This document shows, piece after piece, positions 11,656-20,198 of a stretch of DNA of 64,000 bases. Source of the DNA: Caulobacter sp. NIBR2454 (GTDB lineage Bacteria; Pseudomonadota; Alphaproteobacteria; Caulobacterales; Caulobacteraceae); NCBI RefSeq assembly GCF_027474405.1, contig NZ_CP114871.1, positions 2,489,001-2,553,000 on the forward strand, written 5' to 3'. The first letter of the stretch is position 1. The number at the start of each line of letters is the position of its first letter. The notes under the pieces are model-generated. The model was not told the DNA's origin and did not search any database. It saw nothing but the letters and a program-made list of their open reading frames with translations. The position numbers and the translations under genes are program-made.

Positions 11656-13410
11656 CTAGACCCCCTCGGCCGCCTTGGCCTGCAGGCGGTCGGCGTTCTT
11701 GTCCAGGTCGTCGGCCTGGGCGGGCAGGCGCTTGGACAGGGCGATCAGTTCGGCGTCGGTGACGTCATTGCCGCGCGCGCGGTTCTCGGCGATCTGCTTG
11801 GCGCGATAGGCGGGGTCCCTCAGGCGGGCGGCCTCCTCGCGCATCTGCTTGGCGCCGCGGCGCATCTGCTCGGCGCCGTCACGCATGTGGACGCGGGATT
11901 CCGCCACGTGGCGCTTGGCCAGTTCCCGGGCGCGCTCGCCCAGTTCGCGGGCCTTGTCGGCTTGAACCCGGGCGGCGTCGGCCTGGATGCGCGCGGCGTC
12001 GGCCAAGGCGCGGTCGCCGTCGGCGCGGCGGCGGGCTTCAACGGCCCCGGCGCGGGCCTCGGCGGCGCGGGCCCGTTCCTCGGCGGCGCGAATACGGGCC
12101 TCGGCGGCTTCCTGGCGGGCTTCGACGGCGGCCTGACGAGCCTCCTCGGCGCGCTGGCGCTCCTCGGGCGTGGCCTCGCGCGAGGAATAGTAGTGAACGC
12201 TCCCCGTCTGGCGCGGCAACGCCGCGGGCGGGGCCGGCGGGGCTGGAGGCGCGGGCGGGGCCGGGATCGCGGCGGGAGCCGGAACAGCGCCGACCTGGGC
12301 GACAGCGAACGGCGCGGGGGGAGCCGGCGGCGCGGGCGGCGGAGGCGGCGGGGGCGGCGCGACGCCCAGCTCGGCCAGGTTCACGCCCAGGGCGGCGACC
12401 GCCGGAACGGACGGCATTGGGGGCATGGGCGGCAGGGGCGCGATCTCGGCATAGGCCTCGCGGCTGATGTCCAGGGCGGCCAGGGGCGCGGCGGCGGCGC
12501 AGAGGGCGGCGACGGTCAGGGCCACGGTCATCGGACGGCGGCGGGGGCGGTTGTCGGCCATGATGCTGGCGATCCTTTTCTTGAGGGTGCGCGCGTCGGC
12601 GGCCATGGCGATGGCGGCCATGGGCGCGGGTTGAAGGGCCAGGCGCACCAGCGCCCGGGCATAGAGGCTCTTGTCCACCGTCTCGAGGGCGGCGGCGTCG
12701 GCGGCTTCTTCCGAAGCCTCGGCCAGGACGGCGTGCAGCCGCCAGACCAGGGGGTTGAACCAGAACAGGGCCAGGGCCGCCTGCGACAGCAGCAGGAAGA
12801 TCCAGTCCCCGCGCCGCAGGTGAGCCAGCTCGTGCGCCAGGATGGCGGGGGCCGACTGCGGCTGTGACAGGCTGGCCGGGTCGACCAGGATGGCGCCGGG
12901 CGTGGGCCCCCAACTGAGCGGGCTGGCGACCTGCTCGCTGCTGACCAGGCGGGGCCGGGCGGCGTCGGGCGACAGCCGGTCCATCGCCGCCAGCCAGGCG
13001 GGGCAGTCCACGGGCCGCCCCTTGCGGGTCCAGCGCGACAGCACGGTCAGGCCCAGGGCGAACCGCCCCGCGATCCCCGTCATGCCGACCAGCCACACGA
13101 CCCCCGCCACGATGGCGGCCGACGGCCAAAGCAGGGCCGGGATCGGCGCCTGCACCGCCGCGATGGGCCACAACTCCACCGTCACCGATGTCGGCGGCGG
13201 GGCGGCGTTCATGGCCGGCAGTAGAGACAACTCCAGAGCGGGCATCAGCAGCATGGCCGGGGCCAGCAACAGCAACAACCCCACCGTGGCCCGCAGCACA
13301 TCGACCCGGTCGGCCGGGCGCCGCGCCAGCCAACGGGCGGCGGCCAGGCCCGCGCCGGCGATCAGGCTGGACTTGACCAGCAGGGCGAGAAGGAAGGTCC
13401 AGCTGATCAC
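11656..13410 (-). CDS. M56-family (BlaR1-like) membrane metallopeptidase with Pro-rich and coiled-coil C-terminus
   Basis: The start is a GTG overlapping the BlaI stop codon (GTGA), giving 584 residues. The first ~310 residues are the M56/BlaR1 membrane peptidase: hydrophobic helices, the zinc motif HELAH at about 193-197, and FWFNPLVW with a downstream EASEEAADAAA. A helix near 345 follows, then a proline-rich linker (runs of P, PAPPAPP). The last ~190 residues are Ala/Arg/Glu-rich coiled coil (for example AEARIRAAEERARAAEARAG). In BlaR1/MecR1 the peptidase inactivates the partner BlaI repressor in response to a cell-wall signal. Here there is no penicillin-binding sensor domain; the coiled coil replaces it, so the signal is unknown. 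It pairs with the blaI-like gene just upstream. Confidence 0.9.
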   Translation of the reverse strand: MISWTFLLALLVKSSLIAGAGLAAARWLARRPADRVDVLRATVGLLLLLAPAMLLMPALELSLLPAMNAAPPPTSVTVELWPIAAVQAPIPALLWPSAAIVAGVVWLVGMTGIAGRFALGLTVLSRWTRKGRPVDCPAWLAAMDRLSPDAARPRLVSSEQVASPLSWGPTPGAILVDPASLSQPQSAPAILAHELAHLRRGDWIFLLLSQAALALFWFNPLVWRLHAVLAEASEEAADAAALETVDKSLYARALVRLALQPAPMAAIAMAADARTLKKRIASIMADNRPRRRPMTVALTVAALCAAAAPLAALDISREAYAEIAPLPPMPPMPSVPAVAALGVNLAELGVAPPPPPPPPAPPAPPAPFAVAQVGAVPAPAAIPAPPAPPAPPAPPAALPRQTGSVHYYSSREATPEERQRAEEARQAAVEARQEAAEARIRAAEERARAAEARAGAVEARRRADGDRALADAARIQADAARVQADKARELGERARELAKRHVAESRVHMRDGAEQMRRGAKQMREEAARLRDPAYRAKQIAENRARGNDVTDAELIALSKRLPAQADDLDKNADRLQAKAAEGV

Positions 13411-13781
13411 TTGCGCGCCCCCGCCTTGCCTTCCAGCGCCTCGTCGATGGCTTTTTCCAGGGCCGCGGCCTCGTCGGGCGTCAGGCGCTGGCCCATGCCC
13501 AGCAGGGCGGTGGCGGCGTTGGCGGCCGATCCGGCGAAGAAGGTGTCCACCATCCGGCGAAGGGCGCCCTGCGCCACCGCCTCGGTGCTCTGGACCGGCT
13601 TGAACAGCCCGTCCGCGCGGGTGACCAGACCCTTGGCCTCCAGCCGCGTCAGCATGGTGCGCACCGCCGAGTCGCTCAGCGGATCGGACAACGCGGCCCG
13701 AACGCCGGACGCCGTGCCGGACTCCATCCGGCAAAGGATCTCGAACACTTCCCTCTCGCGTCGGGGCAGGGATTCGATCAC
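13407..13781 (-). CDS. blaI: BlaI/MecI-family transcriptional repressor
   Basis: This 124-residue winged-helix protein has the family hallmarks: SLPRREREVFEILCR at the N-terminus, SDSAVRTMLTRLEAKGLVTR as the recognition helix and wing, and a C-terminal dimerisation half with LRRMVDTFFAGS. It begins with GTG preceded by GGAG nine bases upstream. Tandem palindromes of BlaI type lie just upstream at 13800-13826, so autorepression is likely. It is translationally coupled to the M56 peptidase gene. No beta-lactamase gene lies beside it, so its targets may be this operon and unlinked genes. Confidence 0.92.
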   Translation of the reverse strand: MIESLPRREREVFEILCRMESGTASGVRAALSDPLSDSAVRTMLTRLEAKGLVTRADGLFKPVQSTEAVAQGALRRMVDTFFAGSAANAATALLGMGQRLTPDEAAALEKAIDEALEGKAGARK

Positions 13782-13799
13782 GGCTCGCTCCAGCAGTTC

Positions 13800-13826
13800 G
13801 CTACATGTGTAGCGTTACATGCGTAG
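13800..13826 (-). promoter_or_regulatory. Tandem BlaI-type operator palindromes
   Basis: GCTACATGTGTAGC is a perfect 6-bp inverted repeat around a TG centre (13800-13813), and TTACATGCGTAG follows at 13815-13826 as an imperfect second copy with the same TACATG core. BlaI/MecI repressors bind TACA...TGTA palindromes. The pair sits about 20 bases before the GTG of the BlaI gene, where binding would block transcription of the blaI-M56 operon. Confidence 0.7.
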
Positions 13827-13960
13827 CGAATTGTGGCAAGATTGGGGCGGCGAACATGAACTCGCGGTAAGGCGGGTTGGCCCGTCACAACGCAACGGAA
13901 CACGCGATCCGGCCACCCGTTGAAAGGTTCACTTCACCCCCTCAAGAAGGACCGACGCTC

Positions 13961-14218
13961 ATGGCCGACCTCAGCGCGATCAAGGAACATATGGAAGTCA
14001 TCGGCGCCGATGGCGTCCACCTGGGAACCGTGGACAAGGTCGAAGGTGACCGGATCAAGTTGACCCGGGCCGACAGCGGCTCGCACGGCGACCATCACCA
14101 CTACATCTCCGCCGGCCTCGTCGCCGATATCGAAGGCGACAAGATCCGCCTCTCTGCGACCGCCGCCAATGCCGCGCTCCTTGAGGAAGAAGAGGGCGGG
14201 GAAGCGATCTCCGACTAA
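13961..14218 (+). CDS. DUF2171-family protein
   Basis: This 85-residue soluble protein starts at ATG 13961 behind AAGAAGGA. The sequence MEVIGADGVHLGTVDKVEGD followed by RIKLTRAD, HHHYI and an acidic tail (LLEEEEGGEAISD) matches the DUF2171 family, small beta-rich proteins related to PRC-barrel folds and often stress-associated. Function is not established. The central HGDHHHY cluster is typical of family members. It is flanked by the divergent blaI operon and a convergent LysR gene. Confidence 0.8.
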   Translation: MADLSAIKEHMEVIGADGVHLGTVDKVEGDRIKLTRADSGSHGDHHHYISAGLVADIEGDKIRLSATAANAALLEEEEGGEAISD

Positions 14219-14276
14219 GAGCGCCCTTCGGCGGCCACGTCCTGCAGCCACGCGGCGATCACCGGGACCGGCTGTC

Positions 14277-15173
14277 TCATCCGCGATACCGCATCGCCTC
14301 GACCAGCAGGGCGAAGGCCGGGGTCTGCTGACGGCGGCTGGGGTAATACAGGTGATAGCCGGCGAACGGCGCGCACCAGTCGGTCAGCACCGGCTCCAGC
14401 TCGCCCCGCTCCACATATTCGGTCAGCATGGCGTCCGGCAGGCAGGCGATGCCCATGCCCTTCAGGGCCGCCTCGATGATCAGGCCGCCGCTGTTGAACA
14501 CCAGCTGCCCCTCGACCCGGACCCGCAGCTCGCGCCCGTCCTTGTCGTCGAACTCCCAAGCATAGAGCGCGCCATAGGTCGGCAGGCGCATGTTGATGCA
14601 GTTGTGGGCCGTCAGGTCCTGGGGCGTGCGGGGCTTGGGGCGGCCTTCGAAATAGGCCGGCGACGCCGCCGCCATCATCCGCAGGTCCGGACCGACCTGC
14701 ACCGCGATCATGTCCTTGGCCACCGTGCCGCCAAAGCGAATGCCGGCGTCGTACCGCTCGGCCACGATGTCGGTCAGGCCGTAGTCGACCACCACCTCCA
14801 CATTGATATCCGGATGCGCCGGCAACAGGCGGCGCAGTGCGGGCAGGATCACCGTGGCCGCCGCATGCTCCGTCGCCGTGATCCGGAAGTTCCCCGCCGG
14901 CCGGTCGCGCAGCTCGCTCAGGGCCGCCAGCTCCGCATCGATCTCGTCCAGCCGCGGCCCGATGGTCAGCAGCAGACGCTCGCCCGCCTCAGTCGTGGTG
15001 ACATTGCGCGTGGTGCGGGTCAAAAGCCGCACGCCTAGCCGCGCCTCCAGCCCCCGGATGGTGTGGCTCAGAGCCGACTGCGAGACGCCCAGATTGGCCG
15101 CCGCCCGGGTGAAGCTGCGCTGGCGGGCCACGGCCACGAACGCCGACAGGTCGTTGATGTTGGCCTTGGCCAT
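14277..15173 (-). CDS. LysR-family transcriptional regulator
   Basis: The 298-residue protein has an N-terminal winged helix (SFTRAAANLGVSQSALSHTI, then LEARLGVRLLTRTTRNV) and a C-terminal periplasmic-binding-like effector domain with HPDINVEVVVDYGLTDIV and FNSGGLIIEAALKGMGIACL. It is divergently oriented from a zinc alcohol dehydrogenase gene at 15323, with a 23-bp palindrome between them beginning 18 bases upstream of its own start. LysR regulators usually control the divergent neighbour, so it probably regulates the dehydrogenase in response to a small molecule; this is inference from arrangement. Confidence 0.93.
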   Translation of the reverse strand: MAKANINDLSAFVAVARQRSFTRAAANLGVSQSALSHTIRGLEARLGVRLLTRTTRNVTTTEAGERLLLTIGPRLDEIDAELAALSELRDRPAGNFRITATEHAAATVILPALRRLLPAHPDINVEVVVDYGLTDIVAERYDAGIRFGGTVAKDMIAVQVGPDLRMMAAASPAYFEGRPKPRTPQDLTAHNCINMRLPTYGALYAWEFDDKDGRELRVRVEGQLVFNSGGLIIEAALKGMGIACLPDAMLTEYVERGELEPVLTDWCAPFAGYHLYYPSRRQQTPAFALLVEAMRYRG

Positions 15174-15190
15174 GGCGGGTATCCGGAACC

Positions 15191-15213
15191 AGTTATGAAT
15201 TCACCTCATAACT
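15191..15213. promoter_or_regulatory. Palindromic LysR operator candidate
   Basis: AGTTATGA (15191-15198) and TCATAACT (15206-15213) form a perfect 8-bp inverted repeat around a 7-base spacer. It contains a T-N11-A core as expected for LysR-type regulators and lies between the divergent LysR and alcohol dehydrogenase genes, 18 bases from the LysR start. Confidence 0.75.
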
Positions 15214-15322
15214 GCATGCCACATTCTCCGGCTTATCGCAGCAATGGCCAGGGCTTAACTTCACGGTCCGACGACGGGCGACCGCCGTCCATTCCTTTCG
15301 ACTTCACGCGAGGGCCTCCCCC

Positions 15323-16381
15323 ATGACCACCAAAGCGTTCGGCGCCTACGCCGCCGATAAACCCCTCGAACCCATGGACATCGTTCGACGCGATCCGGGC
15401 GCCAACGACGTACAGATCGAGATCGCCTATTGCGGCGTCTGCCACTCCGACCTTCACACCGTCCGCTCCGAGTGGGGCGGCACGCTCTATCCCTGCGTGC
15501 CCGGCCACGAGATCGTCGGCCGCGTCTCCGCCGTCGGCTCCGGCGTCGCTAAGTTCAAGGAAGGCGACATCGTCGGCGTCGGCTGCATGGTCGGCAGCTG
15601 CAAGCACTGCCATTCCTGCGACGAGGGGCTGGAGCAGTACTGCGTGGGCACGGGCTTCGTCGGCACCTACAACGGCCCGACCAACGACGCGCCGGGCCAC
15701 ACCCTGGGCGGCTATTCGGACCGCATCGTCGTCGACCAGGACTTCGTCCTGACCATCAGCCACCCGACCGAGCAACTGGCCGCCGTCGCGCCTCTGCTGT
15801 GCGCCGGCATCACCACCTATTCGCCCCTGCGCCACTGGAGGGCCGGCCCCGGCAAGAAGGTCGGCATCGTCGGCATCGGCGGCCTGGGCCACATGGGCGT
15901 CAAGCTGGCCCACGCCATGGGCGCGCACACGGTGGCCTTCACCACCTCTGAATCCAAGCGCCAGGACGCCCTGGACCTGGGCGCGGACGAGGTCGTGGTC
16001 TCGCGCAACGCCGAGGAGATGGCCGCCCACGCGGGGACCTTCGACTTCATCCTCAACACGGTGGCGGCCAGCCACAACCTGGACGCCTTTACCGCCCTGC
16101 TGAAGCGTGACGGGACCCTGTGCCTGGTCGGCGTGCCTGAACACGCCCACCCCTCGCCCGACGTCGGCACGCTGATCTTTGGCCGCAAGGCGATCGCCGG
16201 CTCCCTGATCGGCGGCATCGCCGAGACCCAGGAGATGCTCGACTTTTGCGCCGAGCACGGCATCGTCTCCGACATCGAGATGATCCGCATTCAGCAGATC
16301 GACGAAGCCTATGACCGCATGCAGCGCAGCGACGTGAAGTACCGCTTCGTCATCGACAACGCCTCGCTTCAAGACGCCTGA
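15323..16381 (+). CDS. Zinc-dependent NAD(P) alcohol dehydrogenase (cinnamyl-alcohol/YahK type)
   Basis: This 352-residue medium-chain dehydrogenase has catalytic zinc ligands in GVCHSDLH and GHEIVG, the structural zinc cluster CKHCHSC with a following Cys at EQYC, and a Rossmann motif GIVGIGGLGHMGVKLA. The sequence between them, including AGITTYSPLRHW, matches the CAD/YahK group of NADPH-dependent aldehyde reductases. It would interconvert aldehydes and primary alcohols in the cytoplasm. The gene is divergent from a LysR regulator with a palindrome between, suggesting inducible expression, perhaps for detoxifying reactive aldehydes. Confidence 0.93.
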   Translation: MTTKAFGAYAADKPLEPMDIVRRDPGANDVQIEIAYCGVCHSDLHTVRSEWGGTLYPCVPGHEIVGRVSAVGSGVAKFKEGDIVGVGCMVGSCKHCHSCDEGLEQYCVGTGFVGTYNGPTNDAPGHTLGGYSDRIVVDQDFVLTISHPTEQLAAVAPLLCAGITTYSPLRHWRAGPGKKVGIVGIGGLGHMGVKLAHAMGAHTVAFTTSESKRQDALDLGADEVVVSRNAEEMAAHAGTFDFILNTVAASHNLDAFTALLKRDGTLCLVGVPEHAHPSPDVGTLIFGRKAIAGSLIGGIAETQEMLDFCAEHGIVSDIEMIRIQQIDEAYDRMQRSDVKYRFVIDNASLQDA

Positions 16382-16404
16382 CGCCTCAAGCCGCGGCCGC
16401 CCCC

Positions 16405-17562
16405 CTAGAGATACTTCATCCAGGGCTGGCGGCTGCGGCGCTTGACGCCCGCGAACCAGCGGCAGGCGAACCAGCATGGAACGGCGGCCGCCGCCGCCAG
16501 CAGCCACAGCCAACCCACGCCAGGCAGGCTGAACACCTCGCCCTGGTTCGGGCCCAGCACGGCAAGCGCCGCGAGGTTCAGCAGGTGCAGGCCGTAGATG
16601 TGGATCAGGTAGAAGAACAGCGGCGCACCGCCGAACACGGCCAATAGCGTCACCGCTTTCTCCGGCGCCTTCTCCAGCCCCGCCAGCAGCAACGCGCCGA
16701 CACCCAGGGTCAGCAGCAGGAAGTCGGCGGACGGCGGATACTTGGTCAGGTTCAGCACGCTCATCACCGTGCGCAGCGGCTCCGTCTGGGCCGCCCAGGG
16801 CGTCGGGTCGCCATAGAGGTTGATCGTCCGCAATAGGGCGAACAGGGCCAACATGCTTACCCCGGTCACGACCAGCCGTCGCAGTCGCTCGCCACCTGTC
16901 CGCGTGAACCACGGTCCGATGGCGTAGCCCAGGGCCGCCACCCCGATCCACGGCAGCAGCGGATAGGACGTCCGCGCCCGTCCGCCCCACGGCAGATCGA
17001 TGAAGCCACGGTCATGCAGGATCGCCCAGATCGTGCGGCCGGGCTGGCCCTCGGCGAAGGTAATGGGATCCAGCAGGTTGTGCCCCAGCACAAGGGCCAC
17101 GCCCACGGCGATCAGGGCCGCGCGCGGCAGATACACCAAACCCGCCAGAGCGATCATCGACAGGCCGATAGCCCAGATCACCTGCAGGTAGATGACCGGC
17201 GGCGTGAGCGAGAACGTCCAGGCGAAGTTGACCGCCGTCAGCTCCAGAACCACCAGGAACAGGCCCCGCTTCAGTAGGAACCCCGAGGCCGCCTTCGCTC
17301 CGCCCTGCTTGGAGCCATAGAGCCACGCCCCCAGCCCCGTCAGGGCCACGAACACCGGCGCGCACAGGTGCGCCGACAGCCGCGTGAAGAACAGCGCCGG
17401 CGAGGTCGTCTCCAGGTTCATCGGATCCGACACCTGGGCGTGGATGAAGAAGAGCTCCCGCGCGTGATCGACCAGCATCAACAGGATCACCAGCCCGCGC
17501 AGGGCGTCGATGGAGCGGATACGGCCGGCGGCGACGCCGGCGAGAGGAGCGGTTGACATCAT
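16405..17562 (-). CDS. DUF1624-type membrane acyltransferase-like protein
   Basis: The protein has about 385 residues and around ten transmembrane helices. It opens with RIRSIDALRGLVILLMLVDH, the signature of the DUF1624/heparan-alpha-glucosaminide N-acetyltransferase-like family, in which the Asp/His after the RG(L/I) motif are conserved. Later helices include YPLLPWIGVAALGYAIG, also typical. Two adjacent ATG codons at 17562 and 17559 are the likely starts; a TTG at 17571 is possible. It is divergent from a TonB-dependent receptor, with a short palindrome in the gap. The chemistry and substrate are unknown. Confidence 0.82.
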   Translation of the reverse strand: MMSTAPLAGVAAGRIRSIDALRGLVILLMLVDHARELFFIHAQVSDPMNLETTSPALFFTRLSAHLCAPVFVALTGLGAWLYGSKQGGAKAASGFLLKRGLFLVVLELTAVNFAWTFSLTPPVIYLQVIWAIGLSMIALAGLVYLPRAALIAVGVALVLGHNLLDPITFAEGQPGRTIWAILHDRGFIDLPWGGRARTSYPLLPWIGVAALGYAIGPWFTRTGGERLRRLVVTGVSMLALFALLRTINLYGDPTPWAAQTEPLRTVMSVLNLTKYPPSADFLLLTLGVGALLLAGLEKAPEKAVTLLAVFGGAPLFFYLIHIYGLHLLNLAALAVLGPNQGEVFSLPGVGWLWLLAAAAAVPCWFACRWFAGVKRRSRQPWMKYL

Positions 17563-17585
17563 CACAGCCAAGCCAGTAGCTGATA

Positions 17586-17600
17586 TGTAATAACATTACA
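17586..17600. promoter_or_regulatory. Palindromic operator candidate between divergent genes
   Basis: TGTAAT and ATTACA form a perfect 6-bp inverted repeat around AAC. The site sits in the 39-base gap between the acyltransferase-like gene and the TonB receptor gene, ending one base before the receptor's ATG. The ATGT...ACAT core is faintly reminiscent of Zur/Fur-class boxes, but I cannot assign a regulator. Confidence 0.5.
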
Positions 17601-17601
17601 A

Positions 17602-19668
17602 ATGGAGCTGCCCGTGTCCTTCCTGTCCACCTGCGCCGGCCTGTGTCTGCTGGCCGCCGCGGAGCCGCCGCAGGCCGATCCAGCCCATTCCGTCGGCGAG
17701 ATCGTGATCCTCGGCCGCAGGGGCGCGGCACGGGACGTGACCTTGAGCGCGGGCGCGGTGACCGAGCGCATGTCGCCCTCGTCCCGCTCTGTGGAGAGCG
17801 ACCTGCTGGAGGCCGTGGGCGCGACGCGTCTGGCCGATGCGCTGGAGTTGGTCAGCGGCGTCAGCCAACAGAACAACCGCGGCGGCGTCATGGACAACTT
17901 CGCCATCCGCGGCTTCCTCGGCACCCCCGACGGCGGCGCAGAATATTATGTCGACGGCTTCCTGGCCAACCGTGGGCTGGCCCCGCCCCGCGATCCGGCC
18001 ACCGCCGAACGGATCGAGATACTGAAAGGCCCCGCCGGCGCCCTGTTCGGCGACATCGACCCGGCGGGCCGCGTCAACATCGTCTCCAAGACACCCCGCT
18101 TCGACCGCGCCTTCGAGGTCACCGCCACCGCCGGCTCCTACGGCCTGCGCCGAGGCGAGATCGATCTGACCGGCCCGCTGAGCGAAGACCTGGCCGCCCG
18201 CCTGGTGGTGGCCGCCGAGCATAGCGACGGCTGGCGCGACCACGTGGACCTCGACCGCCTCGCCATCGCCCCATCCCTCACCTGGCGACCGACCGACGAC
18301 CTGCGCCTGACCTATGTGGGCGAGTTCACCCGGTTCGACACCCCGTTTGATCGCGGCCTGCCCGCTTTGAACGGCGACGCCCTGGCCGTGCCGCGCTCGC
18401 GCTTCTTCGGCGAGCCGAATGACGGAACCACCCGTTTCCGCAACGAGCGTCATCAGCTTACCGGCGACTGGCATATCAACGAGGACTGGAGACTGAACGG
18501 CGGCCTCGCCTATCGCGAAGGCACGCTGAAGGGCCTGTCCAGCGACCACTCGCGCCTGGTCGGCGACAACCTCTGGCGCCAGCGCCGCCAGCGGGACTTC
18601 AGCACCCAGGACATCTCCGGCCGCCTGGAGCTGAACGGCCGCCTCCTGGCCGCCGGGACGCACCACCTGGGCTTCGGCGTGAAGGCCTACACGATGGACT
18701 TTCAGGAACGCTGGATGCGGCGCAATCCGACCGCCGCCGCGCCCTATCTGATCAATGTCCGCAATCCTGTCTATGGCGGCCCTCAACCGACCCTCGCGCC
18801 GTTCACCGACAACCGGGAGACCCGCGATGTCGTCACCCTCTACGCTCAGGACCTGTGGGAGGTCAGCGACCGGTTCAGCCTGGTGGGCGGTCTGCGCTAC
18901 GACAACTACCACCAGAAAATCCGCAACAACCGCACCGGCGCCGTGGGCAAGGCCGACGGCGGTCCAGTCGATTGGCGCCTGGCCGGCCGCTATCGCCTCA
19001 CCAGCGCCTGGACCCTGCACGCCAGCTACGGCCAGTCCTTCGTCCTGAACTCGGGCACGGACCGCAACGGCGCCGGCTTCGCGCCGGAGGAAGGCAAGGG
19101 CTGGGAGATCGGGTTGTCCGGCGCCTGGGACGGCCTCGACATCAACGCCACCTGGTTCGACATCGAAAAGCGCAACATCCTCACCAACGATCCGACCGAC
19201 CCCAACTTCCTGGCTCCGGTCGGGAAGCTGACCACCCGGGGGTTGGAGCTCGATGCCGCCTGGCACCTGGGCGAGACGTGGCAGGTGATCGGCAACTACG
19301 CCTGGACCGACGCCGAGGCCGACGACGCCGCCTTCGCCAGCAAGGACGTGCTGAACGTGCCCGAACACTCCGGCTCCCTCTATGCGGTCGGTCGCTTCCC
19401 CACCGCACACGGGACGGAATGGTCCCTCACCGCCGGGATGGCCCACATCGGCGACCGCGCCGCCGCGATCGACGGCAGTGGCGTGCGCCTGCCCGCCTAC
19501 TGGAAGGCTAAGGCGGCGGCCGAGTATGGCGTCACCCAGCGGGTCACGCTGCGCCTCGAGGCCGACAACCTGTTTAACGAGCATTACGCCGCCAGCTCTT
19601 ACAGCCCGGTCTGGATTTTCCCCGGCGCGCCGCGCACCGTCAGGGCCTCGGTGAAGGTGGCGCTCTAG
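17602..19668 (+). CDS. TonB-dependent outer-membrane receptor (siderophore type)
   Basis: This 688-residue receptor has a short signal sequence (FLSTCAGLCLLAAAEPPQA), a plug domain with DALELVSGVSQQNNRGG, FAIRGF and IEILKGPAGALFGDIDPAGRVN, and a beta-barrel ending FPGAPRTVRASVKVAL. The plug and the YDNYHQKI barrel motif resemble ferric-siderophore receptors. It would bind a metal chelate or similar ligand and import it with TonB/ExbBD energy. The ATG at 17602 has the palindrome where a ribosome-binding site should be; GTG 17614, with TGGAG six bases before it, is the more convincing start. Expression is probably metal-regulated. Confidence 0.92.
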   Translation: MELPVSFLSTCAGLCLLAAAEPPQADPAHSVGEIVILGRRGAARDVTLSAGAVTERMSPSSRSVESDLLEAVGATRLADALELVSGVSQQNNRGGVMDNFAIRGFLGTPDGGAEYYVDGFLANRGLAPPRDPATAERIEILKGPAGALFGDIDPAGRVNIVSKTPRFDRAFEVTATAGSYGLRRGEIDLTGPLSEDLAARLVVAAEHSDGWRDHVDLDRLAIAPSLTWRPTDDLRLTYVGEFTRFDTPFDRGLPALNGDALAVPRSRFFGEPNDGTTRFRNERHQLTGDWHINEDWRLNGGLAYREGTLKGLSSDHSRLVGDNLWRQRRQRDFSTQDISGRLELNGRLLAAGTHHLGFGVKAYTMDFQERWMRRNPTAAAPYLINVRNPVYGGPQPTLAPFTDNRETRDVVTLYAQDLWEVSDRFSLVGGLRYDNYHQKIRNNRTGAVGKADGGPVDWRLAGRYRLTSAWTLHASYGQSFVLNSGTDRNGAGFAPEEGKGWEIGLSGAWDGLDINATWFDIEKRNILTNDPTDPNFLAPVGKLTTRGLELDAAWHLGETWQVIGNYAWTDAEADDAAFASKDVLNVPEHSGSLYAVGRFPTAHGTEWSLTAGMAHIGDRAAAIDGSGVRLPAYWKAKAAAEYGVTQRVTLRLEADNLFNEHYAASSYSPVWIFPGAPRTVRASVKVAL

Positions 19669-19683
19669 ACGCTCGACAGGGGG

Positions 19684-19704
19684 CGGCGCGGAACAATCGC
19701 GCCG
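19684..19704 (+). terminator. Hairpin after the TonB receptor gene
   Basis: CGGCGCG and CGCGCCG form a perfect 7-bp stem with loop GAACAAT, 16 bases after the receptor stop codon. There is no clear T-run, so termination activity is uncertain. Confidence 0.4.
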
Positions 19705-19760
19705 TCGTCCGCTTTCCGTGTTTCGACCGTCGACCGGGCGGCCAGACATTGGGTGAGCGA

Positions 19761-20198
19761 ATGAGCGGAATGGACATCAAGGACGTCGCCAAGACGCTGA
19801 AGGACATCGACTTCGTGATGCTGAACACGCACACGGACGGCGGTCAGATCGCGGGCAGGCCGATGAGCAATAACCGCGACGTGGAGTATGACGGCGACAG
19901 CTGGTTCTTCGTGGACGAGGAGTCGCGCACCTTCGCCGACGTCAGCGCCAACCCCAAGGTGACCTTGTCGGCCCAAGGCTCGAAGGGCCTGCTGGGCAAG
20001 CCCCCGATCTTCCTGTCCGTCGAAGGCGAGGTCGAGATCGTCAAGGACAAGGCGATCCTGGCCGAGCACTGGAACAAGGACCTGGAGCGCTGGTGGCCGG
20101 AAGGTCCCGAAACGCCTGGCGTCGCCCTGCTCAAGGTCCACGCCACCCGCATCCACTACTGGGACGGCGAGGATGAGGGCGAAGTCCCCGTCCCCTAA
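19761..20198 (+). CDS. Pyridoxamine 5'-phosphate oxidase-like (general stress protein 26-type) flavin-binding protein
   Basis: The protein is about 145 residues long and has the split-barrel FMN-binding fold of the PPOX/general stress protein 26 group: IDFVMLNTHTDGGQIAGRPM at the N-terminus, SWFFVDEESRTFADVSANP in the middle, and VALLKVHATRIHYWDGE at the end. It probably binds a flavin or related cofactor; the substrate is unknown. The start is ATG 19761 after GGTGAG, with TTG 19749 as an alternative. Its stop codon overlaps the stop of glnE on the other strand by three bases. Confidence 0.85.
   Translation: MSGMDIKDVAKTLKDIDFVMLNTHTDGGQIAGRPMSNNRDVEYDGDSWFFVDEESRTFADVSANPKVTLSAQGSKGLLGKPPIFLSVEGEVEIVKDKAILAEHWNKDLERWWPEGPETPGVALLKVHATRIHYWDGEDEGEVPVP

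Noticed and set aside
13411..13734. Extension of the M56 peptidase frame upstream across the BlaI gene
   Set aside because: The extra sequence is the alternate frame of BlaI; the GTG overlapping the BlaI stop gives the expected N-terminus.
15233..16990. A 585-codon minus-strand frame across the alcohol dehydrogenase and the membrane acyltransferase gene
   Set aside because: It crosses two unrelated genes, has no domain and is explained by codon bias.
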